DNA of 64,000 nucleotides from CAWJLE01 sp963843645 (GCA_963843645.1 CAWJLE010000003.1:496001-560000), one strand, 5' to 3'. Counted from the first letter of the stretch, positions 1-9,240 are shown. Translations and numbers: made by a program. Notes: generated by a model not told the origin, from the sequence alone.

Positions 1-606
1 GTCCAACGCCTGGTGGCTGGGGACTGGGTCGACCTGCAACACGTCGACCAGGCCGCGGTGAGTGTCTCCGGGATCGGCGACGCGACGGATGATGGTCACG
101 GCGACTTTCTTAACGCCGACCAGCCGGTCGATGCAATCCACGGCGCGGACGAAACCGGTCGTATTGCAGGAGGTCAGCTTGAGGAACTGCGCCCCGATGC
201 CCTTTTCGAAGTTGGCGTAGCCATGGAAGAAGACGTCCGCGACGTCGTTCTTCTCGCCGCCCTGGAAGATGGCCTTGATACCGGCTGCCCGGTACAGCTC
301 CTTGTTCTTGGCGCCGATCCCGGCGGTGGTCGCGTCGAGCATCACGTCGACGTTACCGATCAAGTCGTCGAACATGCCCTTGACTGGAATTCCGGCCTTC
401 TCCAGGTCGCCGACCTTCTCCGGGACGGCGCAGTAGAGATCGTATGGCATGCCCATTTCCTTCAGGGCGCGAATCGCCAGCGTCGGGGCGACGTCGGCGA
501 TGCCGACCAACTCCATGTCCTCTTGCCGTGCAACACCATCGGCCAGGCGCTGTCCGATAACGCCGTAGCCAGCTACCCCGACTCTCACTTTCTTACCTTG
601 CTCCAT
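1..606 (-). CDS. gap: Type II (archaeal-type) glyceraldehyde-3-phosphate dehydrogenase, C-terminus outside window
   Basis: Cytoplasmic enzyme interconverting glyceraldehyde-3-phosphate and 1,3-bisphosphoglycerate. The first 202 codons lie on the minus strand and the gene runs off the left edge. Visible are an N-terminal Rossmann motif (GYGVIGQR, residues 14-20), the ADVAPT segment near residue 38, and the catalytic Cys147 in SCNTTGF. That CNTTG context is typical of the type II family known mainly from archaea; common bacterial GapA has SCTTNC. The ATG at 606 is chosen because a GCAGGAGG ribosome site lies just upstream. The gene is divergent from the Fur-family gene and has its own near-consensus promoter. 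Family confidence is high; cofactor preference and direction (glycolytic or gluconeogenic) cannot be read. Confidence 0.9.
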   Translation of the reverse strand, partial: MEQGKKVRVGVAGYGVIGQRLADGVARQEDMELVGIADVAPTLAIRALKEMGMPYDLYCAVPEKVGDLEKAGIPVKGMFDDLIGNVDVMLDATTAGIGAKNKELYRAAGIKAIFQGGEKNDVADVFFHGYANFEKGIGAQFLKLTSCNTTGFVRAVDCIDRLVGVKKVAVTIIRRVADPGDTHRGLVDVLQVDPVPSHQALD

Positions 607-766
607 GTTTCCTCCTGCCCGCGTGGGCCACTGGTTAAGTAGGGAAGCCACCCAGCGATCAAATCGTGCGAAGCGTCGTTTGCCTGTCCCGCATGGCGAA
701 CCAACGTTCCGCTAATCGGTGGATGAGACGCAACGAACTTGAGGCCGTGCAACCGAGCTGTGAGCG

Positions 767-795
767 ATTGTAGCATCAATGCAAACGCGTGTCAA
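767..795 (-). promoter_or_regulatory. Sigma-70 promoter for gap
   Basis: On the minus strand TTGACA (795-790) and TACAAT (772-767) are separated by exactly 17 bases. Transcription would start near 760, giving a leader of about 150 bases before the gap ATG. I recognise no riboswitch in that leader. Confidence 0.75.
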
Positions 796-866
796 CTCAT
801 CGTAGCCTGGCAACCAGGCCTCGGCACGGCCAGGTGTGAGTTCGGGCGTGGAGAGATATCTCATTT

Positions 867-894
867 TTGACACGAAAGCCGGGCGGGTTATAAT
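867..894 (+). promoter_or_regulatory. Sigma-70 promoter for the Fur-family regulator
   Basis: Perfect TTGACA (867-872) and perfect TATAAT (889-894) with a 16-base spacer, about 40 bases upstream of the regulator start. It is divergent from the gap promoter. I see no clear Fur- or PerR-type inverted repeat over it. Confidence 0.85.
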
Positions 895-936
895 GAAAGC
901 GGCACTTGTTACAAATGCAGCCATATGGAGGGCTGG

Positions 937-1375
937 GTGAGTGATCACTGGGACGTTGTAGACGAACTGAGGCGCGAAGGCCATCGGCTGACTCCTCAGC
1001 GCCTGCTCGTACTGGAGATCATGCAGACCAGTCAGGGTCACCTGACTGCTGATCAGGTCCTCGAGCGACTCAAAGAGAGCTATCCGTTAATCAACCTCGC
1101 GACAGTCTACCGCAGCCTCCAGTGGCTCAAAGAGGCCGGTCGGCTGGTTGAGACGGATTTGGGCGAAGGCCATCGCGTGTTCTCTTACCTGAGCACCCAC
1201 CGCCACCATCATTTGATCTGCCTGAACTGCGGAGCGATCAGGGAAATCCCAGACGATATCCTCGACCCGGTGCGCGAGCAGATCAAGTCCCTCGTATGGC
1301 TTCGAACCTCGGATGGACCATTTCGCCCTGTATGGCGTCTGCCCGGAGTGCCAGGCGAAACAGACCAGCCACTGA
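937..1375 (+). CDS. Fur/PerR-family metal-responsive repressor (one-base frameshift near the 3' end)
   Basis: Winged-helix metal-dependent repressor of the Fur superfamily. Visible are the LTPQR turn of the N-terminal helix, the recognition region NLATVYRSLQWL, the His-rich THRHHH metal site and a CLNC zinc knuckle. The second knuckle (CPEC) appears only after a frame change near 1290: removing one C from TCCCTCG gives a normal C-terminus ending at 1375. The GTG at 937 is preferred over the ATG at 925 because GGAGG lies five bases before it. Whether it is Fur, PerR or Zur cannot be told. Its own strong promoter lies just upstream. I read the frameshift as a sequence error. Confidence 0.85.
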
Positions 1376-1454
1376 TCCTCGATATCACTCGTCCTCATCG
1401 TCTTGCACGCTCGCGCGTGCAGCCGGATGCCTTGCGGCCGTGGCGGTCGGCAGT

Positions 1455-1482
1455 TTGGTTTGCCGTCAGATGATGCTATAAT
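1455..1482 (+). promoter_or_regulatory. Probable promoter for the FHA-domain gene
   Basis: A perfect TATAAT at 1477-1482 is preceded, after 16 bases, by a weak TTGGTT (1455-1460). It sits about 80 bases upstream of the FHA gene. The −10 is convincing, the −35 is not. Confidence 0.5.
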
Positions 1483-1563
1483 GATCGTGAATGTTTTGAC
1501 GAACTGGGGACAATCCGCGCTGCTGCTTTGAAGAGCAGCGACACAAACAGGTGAAGCCAGTCT

Positions 1564-2193
1564 ATGCAATGTACGCAATGTGGGATGGAGCTGGACGCTA
1601 CGACGCGCTTCTGTGGATATTGCGGTGCGGACCTTCGGCCGGCCGCTGTCAGCCAGGCGCGCTCCACGGGCACGGTGGTCGACGTGGCGACGCAGCCTTA
1701 CCTGACGATGGTGGTCGGCCCGGATGTGAACAGCCAGATCCCGCTTAACGGTTCGATGTACTTTGGGCGCGACACGGAGAACGACGTTCTGGTGAACGAT
1801 CCCCGGGTGTCGCGGCGCCACGCGCGGGTTCGGGTTGAAGGGACGCGTGCGACTGTCGTGGACGTGGGCAGCACCAACGGCACGTTCGTCAACGACGAAA
1901 TCCTGGGCGGCGAGCAGGTCCTGTACGACGGCGACCTGATCCGCATGGGGCGGACGGAGTGGCGTTTCCGTTCCACGGTCCACGCGACGCCCCCACCGCG
2001 GCCCCGCCGGGTAGAAGCGATCGACGAGCCCCGCTATCCGCGCCCGGTTTCCGCGTCACGGGGAGTGACCAACGCAGAGGAACTGGTTGAGCACGACGAC
2101 GTTCCCTGGGCGGCGATTGCCGTGGTCGTCGGCGGGCTGTTCATCGCGCTGACCGTATGCTGCATCGCCGCGGTGTTCATTGCCAGTCGGTAG
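1564..2193 (+). CDS. Zinc-ribbon FHA-domain protein with C-terminal membrane anchor
   Basis: A 209-residue protein in three parts. A short zinc ribbon has two CxxC pairs (Cys3/6 and Cys17/20). A forkhead-associated domain spans roughly residues 50-135, with the FGRD, SRRHARV and GSTNGTFVN motifs that bind phosphothreonine. A proline-rich linker leads to one hydrophobic helix at the C-terminus (about residues 178-207). The layout is that of a tail-anchored phosphopeptide reader facing the cytoplasm, probably serving Ser/Thr kinase signalling; the partner is not encoded here. It converges with the SpoIID-fusion gene across a 14-base gap with no visible terminator. Confidence 0.85.
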   Translation: MQCTQCGMELDATTRFCGYCGADLRPAAVSQARSTGTVVDVATQPYLTMVVGPDVNSQIPLNGSMYFGRDTENDVLVNDPRVSRRHARVRVEGTRATVVDVGSTNGTFVNDEILGGEQVLYDGDLIRMGRTEWRFRSTVHATPPPRPRRVEAIDEPRYPRPVSASRGVTNAEELVEHDDVPWAAIAVVVGGLFIALTVCCIAAVFIASR

Positions 2194-2207
2194 GAATGTC
2201 TTCGTTC

Positions 2208-4817
2208 CTATCTCGTTTCAATTTCGAACAGATCGCGACATATGGACGTTGCCTGCAGCCGGTTGAGCCGTTCCGTGGCGGTCGGTGCGGTCAGCCAACC
2301 CGAGACGACCCGCCCTTGCGCCTGGCCGATGGCCTGAAACGTGACGAAAACCGTGTCGTTGCCGACGGTGACGGTGAACGTTTGGCCGGCAAAGGCAATC
2401 GTGAAAGCGGCGTCGCGCCACACGGGGGTTTCGAACGCACCCGGGCCGTATTCAGGTTTGCTGCCGCTGATCACGTTAATCTTGTTGCCCCACGGGTCGG
2501 TGATGGTTACCGGCACGCCGGCCGTAGGCAGTCGTCCGATGATGAGTCGCAGCCCCGGTTGACGGCTGACGGTCATCTCCCAGGCTGTGGAGCTGCTCTC
2601 GTCCCCTACCACTGCCTGCTGCTCCAATGAAAACCACGAAGCAAATTCCACTATCTGCTGAAGCTGCTGCAGAAGTGCCTCGGCGGCCGACAGCGCCTGC
2701 CAACCTGTGACGAGACGACTGTCTGCCTGGCTGCTGGCTCCTTCGCTGAAAGTGACGAAGACGGTCTCATCGTGCATGTCGATCTTGAATTCCTGGTTCA
2801 GGAAGCGGATGCTGTACTGACCGACGGCCCAGATGGGCGTCTCGAATCCGCCAACGCCGTATTCCGGCTTGCTTCCGCTGAGCACTGTGACCGCATGTCC
2901 CCACGGATCGGTGATCGAGACCGCAACGCCGCTCTGGGGCAGCGAGCCGATCAGCAGTCGTAAGCCTGCCTGCCGGCGAACGTTCACCTGCCAGCCGAAT
3001 GTGCTTGGCAGCAGAAAGTCGACCTGCGCTGTGTTTTGTCCGTCGAGTTGGATGTTGTCGTGCTGCAACTCGGTGTCGGCGATCTCAGCTGTGTAAACTC
3101 CCTCAGCCAGCCCGGTGAACCGGTACTCTCCCCGATCGTTCGTGGTCACGATGGAGTTCCAATCGCCCTTGCGCAACACAAGCCGCACTCCTGCCCGCGG
3201 GTTGCCGTCCTGGTCGAAAACGGTGCCTTCAACGATGCTCTGCCGCAGCTCAGCCGGCACTCCCGAGTTGGCCTGAACGACCTGCGCTCCGGTGTAGTAG
3301 TGCTGCAGAATCTCCGCGGCCGTGGAGCCCTGATTGGCCATCTCCATAGTTCCGGTCTGGCATAATCCGACCCCATGCCCGATGAGCTTGTCCAGCGGCT
3401 TGGGGCACGTGACGGACCGCAGGTAGGGCAGGGCCTCCACCCAGACGTCCTCACTGTTGCGAGTGTGGCCGTCACAACCCGCGAAGTAGAAGGCGCGCAG
3501 GATCTTGTCGTCGTACACCGCGACCACGCCCGCCGTGTCCGTGACGGCCTGGTCCGAACGCGCGTTGTAGCTGTCGGCCCACACCTGGCAGTGCGTGGTC
3601 GTGCAGACGTCGGCGTTCTCTGCCGTGTGTCGGGGCCGGCTGACGGCGTAGCTGCGGGCGGCGATGGCCTGGGCTTTGAGCGCTTCGATGTGACTGCTCG
3701 CCGGCATCTCCGCCGGTACGACGCCGCGCAGGTACTCCTCCAGCGCCATACGCTGGACCATGCCATCCGGCATCAGGACTCGCACGACGGCAGGCAGCTC
3801 GAACGTGGGCACGAGGGGCCGCGCATGCTTAGACAGGCCTTCCAGTGCGCTGATGGACCCGGTCAGAATAGGCTCTCCCGAGTCTTTGAACCAGCGTTGG
3901 CCGGCGAACATGCTGCCTTCCGCCGCTGTGAGAATCCAGAAGGCGTTGTTGAACATGTAATAGGCCACTTCGTTTTCCATGAGTAGGCGGGTCATGTCGG
4001 CGTGCCGCTGCGCGTGAAGCGCAGCATCGATCGCAGGATACGTCGTGTCCTGGCTGCTGCCGGGCAGGGCGCCGTTCTCGCCACAGACCATGGGCAGTGA
4101 GAACCCGACGTGTTCGCGAACGATCTCATCGTACCATTCGAACTGGCGGAAGCCGTTGCTGTCCTGGGACCCCGGTGGCGTCGAGGTGTCGGTCGTCGCA
4201 GGCCAGGCTGTGTTGCCGCCCACACCCCAGTCCAACGGGTGGTTGAGCGCGTAGTTGTGCAAGCCGATTGCGAGCTTGCTGAACAGGTAGCTTTTGCCGC
4301 GGGAAATCAGCAGATCCAGCATTTTGCGGAAAAACGTGATGTCGCGGTAGTTGCCGCCGGGCGCCAGGGGCGTGAGGACAGGCACGATGCCGTCGACGGC
4401 CCACATCGTGTCCAGGCACGGGATGAGCAGGTCCATGAAGCGATCCGGCAGGTTGTTCGGATCCCAGGACTGCCACTCGTTCGTGAGATTGGGCTCGTTG
4501 TAAACGTGGACGTAATGCGCGCCCCAGGCGGCATAGGACTGACAGATGCTGCGCAGTGACACCTGATCGATCGAAGCGGCTGTGGGGGTGTAAACTCGTA
4601 TGATCGGCTCGATCCCCTGAGACAGCAGGCCCTTGATGAACAGCTCCGGCACCGGTTTGGCCGGCTCGGACAAGATCGTGAGCCAGCTGGCGCCCATCGC
4701 CTTGAGCCTGGGCGCAAAGATGTCCAGCTGACGCTGCTCGTAATGGTACATGTCTGGGAACCAGTGAAAGCCGATGCCAGTGTCTCCGTCCGGGCGAGGG
4801 TATTCCAGTATTTTCAT
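2208..4817 (-). CDS. Glycoside-hydrolase-like barrel fused to a SpoIID domain with beta repeats
   Basis: An 869-residue multidomain protein. Residues 1-320 resemble a clan-A TIM-barrel glycosidase: YNEPN with Glu108 where an acid/base would sit, and CGENG with Glu247 where a nucleophile would sit. Residues about 344-520 are a SpoIID/amidase-enhancer domain (LEEYLRGVVPAEMP, AQAIAARSYA, GHGVGLCQ). Next comes a carboxypeptidase-regulatory-like beta domain (about 535-600). Two copies of an 80-residue repeat follow (about 605-690 and 745-835), each containing ITDPWG and SGSKPEYG. SpoIID proteins cleave glycan strands lacking peptide stems, so a peptidoglycan or surface-glycan role is inferred. Oddly there is no signal peptide, although AAGGAGG is well placed before the ATG at 4817. 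Confidence 0.8.
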   Translation of the reverse strand: MKILEYPRPDGDTGIGFHWFPDMYHYEQRQLDIFAPRLKAMGASWLTILSEPAKPVPELFIKGLLSQGIEPIIRVYTPTAASIDQVSLRSICQSYAAWGAHYVHVYNEPNLTNEWQSWDPNNLPDRFMDLLIPCLDTMWAVDGIVPVLTPLAPGGNYRDITFFRKMLDLLISRGKSYLFSKLAIGLHNYALNHPLDWGVGGNTAWPATTDTSTPPGSQDSNGFRQFEWYDEIVREHVGFSLPMVCGENGALPGSSQDTTYPAIDAALHAQRHADMTRLLMENEVAYYMFNNAFWILTAAEGSMFAGQRWFKDSGEPILTGSISALEGLSKHARPLVPTFELPAVVRVLMPDGMVQRMALEEYLRGVVPAEMPASSHIEALKAQAIAARSYAVSRPRHTAENADVCTTTHCQVWADSYNARSDQAVTDTAGVVAVYDDKILRAFYFAGCDGHTRNSEDVWVEALPYLRSVTCPKPLDKLIGHGVGLCQTGTMEMANQGSTAAEILQHYYTGAQVVQANSGVPAELRQSIVEGTVFDQDGNPRAGVRLVLRKGDWNSIVTTNDRGEYRFTGLAEGVYTAEIADTELQHDNIQLDGQNTAQVDFLLPSTFGWQVNVRRQAGLRLLIGSLPQSGVAVSITDPWGHAVTVLSGSKPEYGVGGFETPIWAVGQYSIRFLNQEFKIDMHDETVFVTFSEGASSQADSRLVTGWQALSAAEALLQQLQQIVEFASWFSLEQQAVVGDESSSTAWEMTVSRQPGLRLIIGRLPTAGVPVTITDPWGNKINVISGSKPEYGPGAFETPVWRDAAFTIAFAGQTFTVTVGNDTVFVTFQAIGQAQGRVVSGWLTAPTATERLNRLQATSICRDLFEIETR

Positions 4818-4860
4818 CGCACTGCCTCCTTAGGGCGACACTCAGAGAGCATAGAGCAGT

Positions 4861-5478
4861 TCAGTTCGCGAACACGCCGAGAGCCAGCTTGACGGCGAAA
4901 CCGACCAGAACGAGGCCGACGGCGCGATTCAGCCAAAGAAGGATGCCTGGCCGGACGATTCCGCCGATGAGCTTTCCGGCGGCCGAGACGGTCGTCAGGA
5001 AGATCAAGGTCGCCGCCACGGAACCAATCGCGAACACGTAGACTGCAAGCGGCGAATCAAATGTGGAGCCGGCGATCAGTCCACCGAACACGCCGGCCCA
5101 AAAGAGGATGGTCAACGGGTTGGACAGGGTCAGCAAGAAGCCGTAACGCAGGCTACCCCAATTGCCGTCACCGCTTGCCGTCCCTCCCAGCGTGGTCTCG
5201 GTCGAAAACAGGCTCTTCGCACCAAAATACAACAACAGGGCCGCGCCGGCCAGACCGATGCCGACACGCAGCGCGGGAACCTGCATCAGGCCGGAAACAC
5301 CGAGCAACGCCAAAATCACGTAGGCGGAGTCGGCCAGCACGACGCCGATGGTCATCAGGAAGGCGGGTCTAAACGAGTGCACGATTCCTGTCTGTAGCAC
5401 AGCCACACAAACAGGCCCGACCGAGAGCTGCAGCACCATGCCGAAGAGAAGTCCCTGCCAGAGCTGGCCAAGCCACAT
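4861..5478 (-). CDS. LysE/RhtB-family amino-acid exporter
   Basis: Small inner-membrane exporter with about six hydrophobic helices. The N-terminal signature (LQLSVGPVCVAVLQTG) is that of the LysE superfamily, which exports basic or neutral amino acids. I prefer the ATG at 5478, preceded by AGGACGG; an in-frame TTG at 5502 would add eight polar residues. It ends 43 bases before the SpoIID-fusion gene on the same strand, so the two may be co-transcribed. Substrate unknown. Confidence 0.85.
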   Translation of the reverse strand: MWLGQLWQGLLFGMVLQLSVGPVCVAVLQTGIVHSFRPAFLMTIGVVLADSAYVILALLGVSGLMQVPALRVGIGLAGAALLLYFGAKSLFSTETTLGGTASGDGNWGSLRYGFLLTLSNPLTILFWAGVFGGLIAGSTFDSPLAVYVFAIGSVAATLIFLTTVSAAGKLIGGIVRPGILLWLNRAVGLVLVGFAVKLALGVFAN

Positions 5479-5529
5479 ACGTACCGTCCTATCTCGCGAC
5501 AAAGCAATAGTTACTCTAAATTTACCTTA

Positions 5530-5558
5530 ATTCTACCACAGAATCTCCACCAGTGCAA
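5530..5558 (-). promoter_or_regulatory. Possible promoter for the LysE-family gene
   Basis: On the minus strand TTGCAC (5558-5553) and TAGAAT (5535-5530) have a 17-base spacer. The −10 matches at five of six positions, the −35 at only three. Confidence 0.4.
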
Positions 5559-5627
5559 CACAACCGGTCGGCGAGCTTCAAAAGTGTCCGCCGCCCCGGC
5601 CACGGCGACGGCTTTGGAGCGGCTCGG

Positions 5628-5667
5628 GAGAAAACAAACAGCGGCAGGCCCGTAGCCCGCCGCTGTT
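5628..5667 (-). terminator. Intrinsic terminator closing the mreB-to-alcohol-dehydrogenase operon
   Basis: On the minus strand a GC-rich hairpin (arms around ACAGCGGC and GCCGCTGT, plus positions 5638-5666, one internal mismatch) is followed by TTTGTTTTCTC. It starts about 20 bases after the stop codon of the iron alcohol dehydrogenase. Confidence 0.8.
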
Positions 5668-5686
5668 GTCTGGCGTGAGTTGGAGG

Positions 5687-6886
5687 TCAGCGGACGCTGA
5701 CGGAGTCCCTGACGATGTCCATGAGCTCGGCCTTGCTCATCGGGTGGATGTGTCGCTCGTTCAGCTTGCCCAAGTAAGACATGGCATCCTCAACGATGGC
5801 GTCGGCTGTCGCCTGGTCGATGGTGATCTTGGCGATCTCGGCGTCGAGGCCGACTCTGGACATGAGGCTGCGGATCGCGCCGGCCGCGCTCCTGGCCTGT
5901 GCGCCGACGCTCAGTCCGGTCTCCGGCACGCCCATGGCCGTGGCGATGCGAGCGAAGAGCACCGGATTGGCCTGCCAGCTCCGCTCGAGAATGGCCGGCA
6001 AGAAGGCGGCGATGCTCAGCCCGTGGTGGACGTTGGCGCGGACCCCCAACGGCTGGCCCAAGCCGTGCGGAACCGTCGTGCCTGAGATCGCGATGGAGAT
6101 GCCGCCGAGCACGGCGGCCCAGGACATCTTGCTGCGGGCCTCCATGTCCGTGCCGTCGCAATACGCCCTCGGCAAGTATTGGTTGATGATTGCGACGGAG
6201 TCCAGGGCCAAGGCATCGACGTAAGGGTTGTGTTTCTGCGCGTTCATGATGCCTTCAATGGAATGGCTGAGGGCATCGAGGCCGGTGGCGGCCGTCAAAA
6301 CCGGCGGCATCGTAGCGGCGAGGTCGGGGTCGACGATAGCGATTTTGGGGAAGAGGTTCTCGCTGAAGATGGCCGTCTTGCGATAGCCGTCCGGGTCGGA
6401 CATGACAGCAGCCTGCGTGACTTCCGCGCCTGTGCCTGCCGTCGTGGAGATGGCGACGATGGGCAACACTGCCGAGGTGACCTTCTTCGGAGCCGCGTTC
6501 CAGTTGACGTAGCCCTCGATGCTGCCCTCGTGAGTGGCTGCCACGGCAGCGGCCTTGGCCATGTCAATCGCGCTTCCGCCCCCGAGGCCGATCACGAACT
6601 CCGCGCCGAATTCTTTCAGCATTCCGCCGACCCGGTCCACGTCTGCCCAGCGCGGATTGGGGTCCACAGCGGAGAAGACCTTCGTCTCGATGCCCGCCGC
6701 TTGCAGGTCGGCGCCAAGCTGGTCGGCGAGTCCGACGCTCGCCCAATATGGATCGGCCAGCAAGAAGGCGCGTCGGCCAAGGCCCTTTGCATCCGCGCCC
6801 GCCCCAGCAATGTGCTCGGCCGCCTTGGTCACCTCACCGCGACCGAAGATGATCTTGACCGGTAGATGGACGATGAAAGTAGACAT
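5687..6886 (-). CDS. Iron-containing (group III) alcohol dehydrogenase
   Basis: NAD(P)-dependent alcohol/aldehyde dehydrogenase of the Fe-ADH family, about 399 residues. Visible are the nucleotide-binding GGGSAIDMAK, the STTAGTGAEVT segment, and metal-ligand regions GLDALSHSIEG and VPHGLGQPLG followed by the HHG histidines. The ATG at 6886 starts the conserved N-terminus (STFIVHLPVKIIFGRG); an upstream in-frame extension to 6970 overlaps rodA and is not family-like. It follows rodA by 25 bases and ends just before a strong terminator, so it looks like the last gene of the shape operon although its function is unrelated. Substrate unknown. Confidence 0.88.
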   Translation of the reverse strand: MSTFIVHLPVKIIFGRGEVTKAAEHIAGAGADAKGLGRRAFLLADPYWASVGLADQLGADLQAAGIETKVFSAVDPNPRWADVDRVGGMLKEFGAEFVIGLGGGSAIDMAKAAAVAATHEGSIEGYVNWNAAPKKVTSAVLPIVAISTTAGTGAEVTQAAVMSDPDGYRKTAIFSENLFPKIAIVDPDLAATMPPVLTAATGLDALSHSIEGIMNAQKHNPYVDALALDSVAIINQYLPRAYCDGTDMEARSKMSWAAVLGGISIAISGTTVPHGLGQPLGVRANVHHGLSIAAFLPAILERSWQANPVLFARIATAMGVPETGLSVGAQARSAAGAIRSLMSRVGLDAEIAKITIDQATADAIVEDAMSYLGKLNERHIHPMSKAELMDIVRDSVSVR

Positions 6887-6911
6887 ATTGCACGCCCAGC
6901 CTTTCTCAGGA

Positions 6912-8010
6912 TTATTGAAAATCGAGCCGCTTGTGGTGTACCACGATGCTCTGCACGAGACCCAGGGCAATCAAGAACGTGATCAGCGAGCTGCCGCCGG
7001 TGCTGACAAATGGAAGTGGAATGCCCGTGATCGGCATAAGACCCAGGTTCATGCCAATGTTGAGCGCGCACTGGAACAGCAAGATCGTGCCGACGCCGTA
7101 AGCGATCAGGTAACCGTACTGGTCCCGGGCGATGGCGGCGGCCCGACTGACGCGCCACAGGATGAAGGCGAGCAGAACGAACAAGATGATGGCGCCCACA
7201 AAACCGAGTTCCTCGCCGATGACTGAGAAGATGAAGTCGGTGTGGCGGACACGCAGAAAATGCAGCTGGCTCTGGGTGCCCTGCGCGAAGCCCGTGCCCC
7301 ACATGCCTCCACTGCCAATCGCGATGCGTGCCTGGATCACATTGTAGCCGGCGCCCAGCGGGTCGCTCAAAGGGTTGACGAAAGTGAAGATTCGCTGGCG
7401 CATGTAGTCCTGCATCACGGTCCACAACAGGGGAATAGCGCTGATTGCAGTGAGGCCGAGGATGCCCAGGTGCCAGAATTGGGCGCCGACTCCGACGACC
7501 ATGCCCACCCAGACCACGAAGATGGAGATGCTCGTGCCCAGGGCAGGCTGGAAGAAGATCAACAGAATCGGCGGCAGCACGAAGATCAGCGAGAAGATGA
7601 CATAACGGAAATGCCGCATCACATCGGCGTGATCGGACAGATACTTGGCGAGTGTGATGATGACGATGATTTTAGAGATCTCGGACGGCTGAATCGGGAA
7701 CAGCTGGATGTCCAGCCACCGCTGAGCTCCAAAGCGGATCTGGCCGATCAGGAGCAGAACAGCCAGCACCGACATGGCTATGACGTATAGCGGCTTCTGC
7801 AGGTTTTCCAGGAAGCGATAATCGTTGAAAGCCAGGAGGATCATCACGACGAAGCCGACGACGGCGTAGATGATCTGCCGCAAACGTCAGGTCTTCCAGA
7901 CCCGACGAGTTCAGTGTGGCGCTGTAGGCGGCGGCGATGCCGAAGGCGACGAGCAGCAGGGTGGCAGCCAACAGCCAGAGATCGAGGTTATGCCAGGATT
8001 CACGACCCAC
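6912..8010 (-). CDS. rodA: RodA, SEDS-family peptidoglycan glycosyltransferase (one frameshift)
   Basis: Integral membrane polymerase of lateral-wall peptidoglycan, partner of PBP2. About ten hydrophobic segments are visible, with family motifs RWLDI, QPSEISK, QPALGTS, and the C-terminal GMNLGLMPITGIPLPFVSTGGSS. The first helix (SWHNLDLWLLAATLLL) lies in another frame: removing one G from TTTGCGG near 7882 joins both parts into a normal protein of about 365 residues. The start is taken as GTG at 8010, with GGAGG some 13 bases upstream; this spacing is long, so the start is less certain. It lies downstream of minE and upstream of the iron alcohol dehydrogenase. Confidence 0.88.
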
Positions 8011-8049
8011 GTAAGGTCTACTGCCTCCATTTCCTGCCTGATCGCGAGA

Positions 8050-8328
8050 TCAGGGTGTTCGGGACCGGCGTGAACGGCCGGGCGGCAAGACTGGAATCTC
8101 GGCGACGAGGCGATCCCGTTGGGCGCCTTCGCCGATCGAAATGTGTACCCGATCCGGATCGATATCCAGATGTTTGGATACGACGGCGATGAGTTCATCC
8201 TTCAGCTTTTCGATCATAGCAGGCGATAAATCGGTGCGGTCGTTCACCAGCACGAGCTTGAGCCTCTCTTTGGCTTGATCGCGACTGGATGGTTGCCGTG
8301 TGCCGATCAGTATCTCTAGGAACTTCAT
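8050..8328 (-). CDS. minE: MinE, cell-division topological specificity factor
   Basis: A 92-residue protein that stimulates MinD ATPase and sets Min oscillation. It has the expected length and a typical core (AKERLKLVLVNDRTDLSP, then VVSKHLDID with a basic tail). The ATG at 8328 is preceded by AGGGGG. It sits between minD and rodA in the same operon; complete minCDE is consistent with oscillating septum placement. Confidence 0.88.
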   Translation of the reverse strand: MKFLEILIGTRQPSSRDQAKERLKLVLVNDRTDLSPAMIEKLKDELIAVVSKHLDIDPDRVHISIGEGAQRDRLVAEIPVLPPGRSRRSRTP

Positions 8329-8386
8329 GTGGGGCCCCCTTCGGCAGGTGTCCGAGCCTATCCTGACTGATAAGAGAACGGATACC

Positions 8387-9188
8387 CTATTGTGCCTGCC
8401 GTACGAACCTGACGAGTCTTTGGAAAATGTTAGTCGGCTCCTTCAGCGGCTGGAAGGGAATGTCCTCGCCCTCGAGACGACGGGCGATGTTTCTGTAGCC
8501 CAGGGCAGCGCCGGAGTTGTTTTCGAAAGCGGCCGGCACGCCGCGGTTGGTCGATACGATGATGACCTCGTCGTCGGGTACGATGCCCAACAGGTTGATG
8601 GCAAGTATCTCGATGATGTCGGCCGTGCTGAGCATGTCGCCGCGATTGACCATCTCCGGGCGTATGCGGTTAATGATGAGCCAGGGTGACCCTTTTTCGG
8701 CGGCCTCGCACAGGCCGATGATGCGGTCTGCGTCGCGGACGGCCGACACCTCGGGCGTGGTCACGATTATGACCATGTCGGCCGGGCGCCAATGCGTTGC
8801 GAAAACCTTGCTCGATGCCAGCGGGCGAATCAATGAGAATGTAGTCGAACTCGTCGCGGATCTGGTTGCACACGCCGACCATGTCCTCAGGACTCACAGC
8901 CGTCTTGTCGCGCGTCTGAGCTGCCGGGAGGAGGTATAACTCAGAGAGGCGCTTGTCCTTGATGAGGGCTTGCCTGAGCCGGCAATGGCCTTCGACGACG
9001 TCCACCAGATCGTAGACGATGCGATTTTCCAGGCCCATCACCACATCCAGGTTGCGCAAGCCGATGTCAGTGTCGATGCAAACGACCCGCTTGCCCAGCA
9101 GGGCGAGGCTGACACCCAGGTTAGCCACCGTCGTGGTCTTCCCCACACCGCCCTTGCCGGACGTGATGGTCACTACCTTTGCTGCCAT
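8387..9188 (-). CDS. minD: MinD, septum-site ATPase (one frameshift)
   Basis: Deviant-Walker ATPase that recruits MinC to the membrane. Visible are GKGGVGKTTT near the N-terminus, the DTDIGLRNLD switch, DYILIDSPAGIEQGF and a C-terminal amphipathic tail (NIFQRLVRFV) of the membrane-targeting kind. The frame breaks near 8797; deleting one C from a CCC run gives a seamless NALAPADMVIIVTTPE. The ATG at 9188 follows GGGAGGA. I treat the frameshift as a sequence error, since all downstream motifs are intact. Confidence 0.92.
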
Positions 9189-9240
9189 TCGAGTCCTCCC
9201 TTCGCGAACAGGCGCTTCGATGAGTTGGGGTCGAACCGCA

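Noticed and set aside
13..642. A 209-codon plus-strand frame at the left edge
   Set aside because: It is the antisense shadow of the type II GAPDH, whose minus-strand frame has the catalytic motif and a strong ribosome site.
1087..1983. A 298-codon minus-strand frame over the Fur-family and FHA genes
   Set aside because: It spans two real plus-strand genes and an intergenic promoter, and the translation is low-complexity Arg/His-rich.
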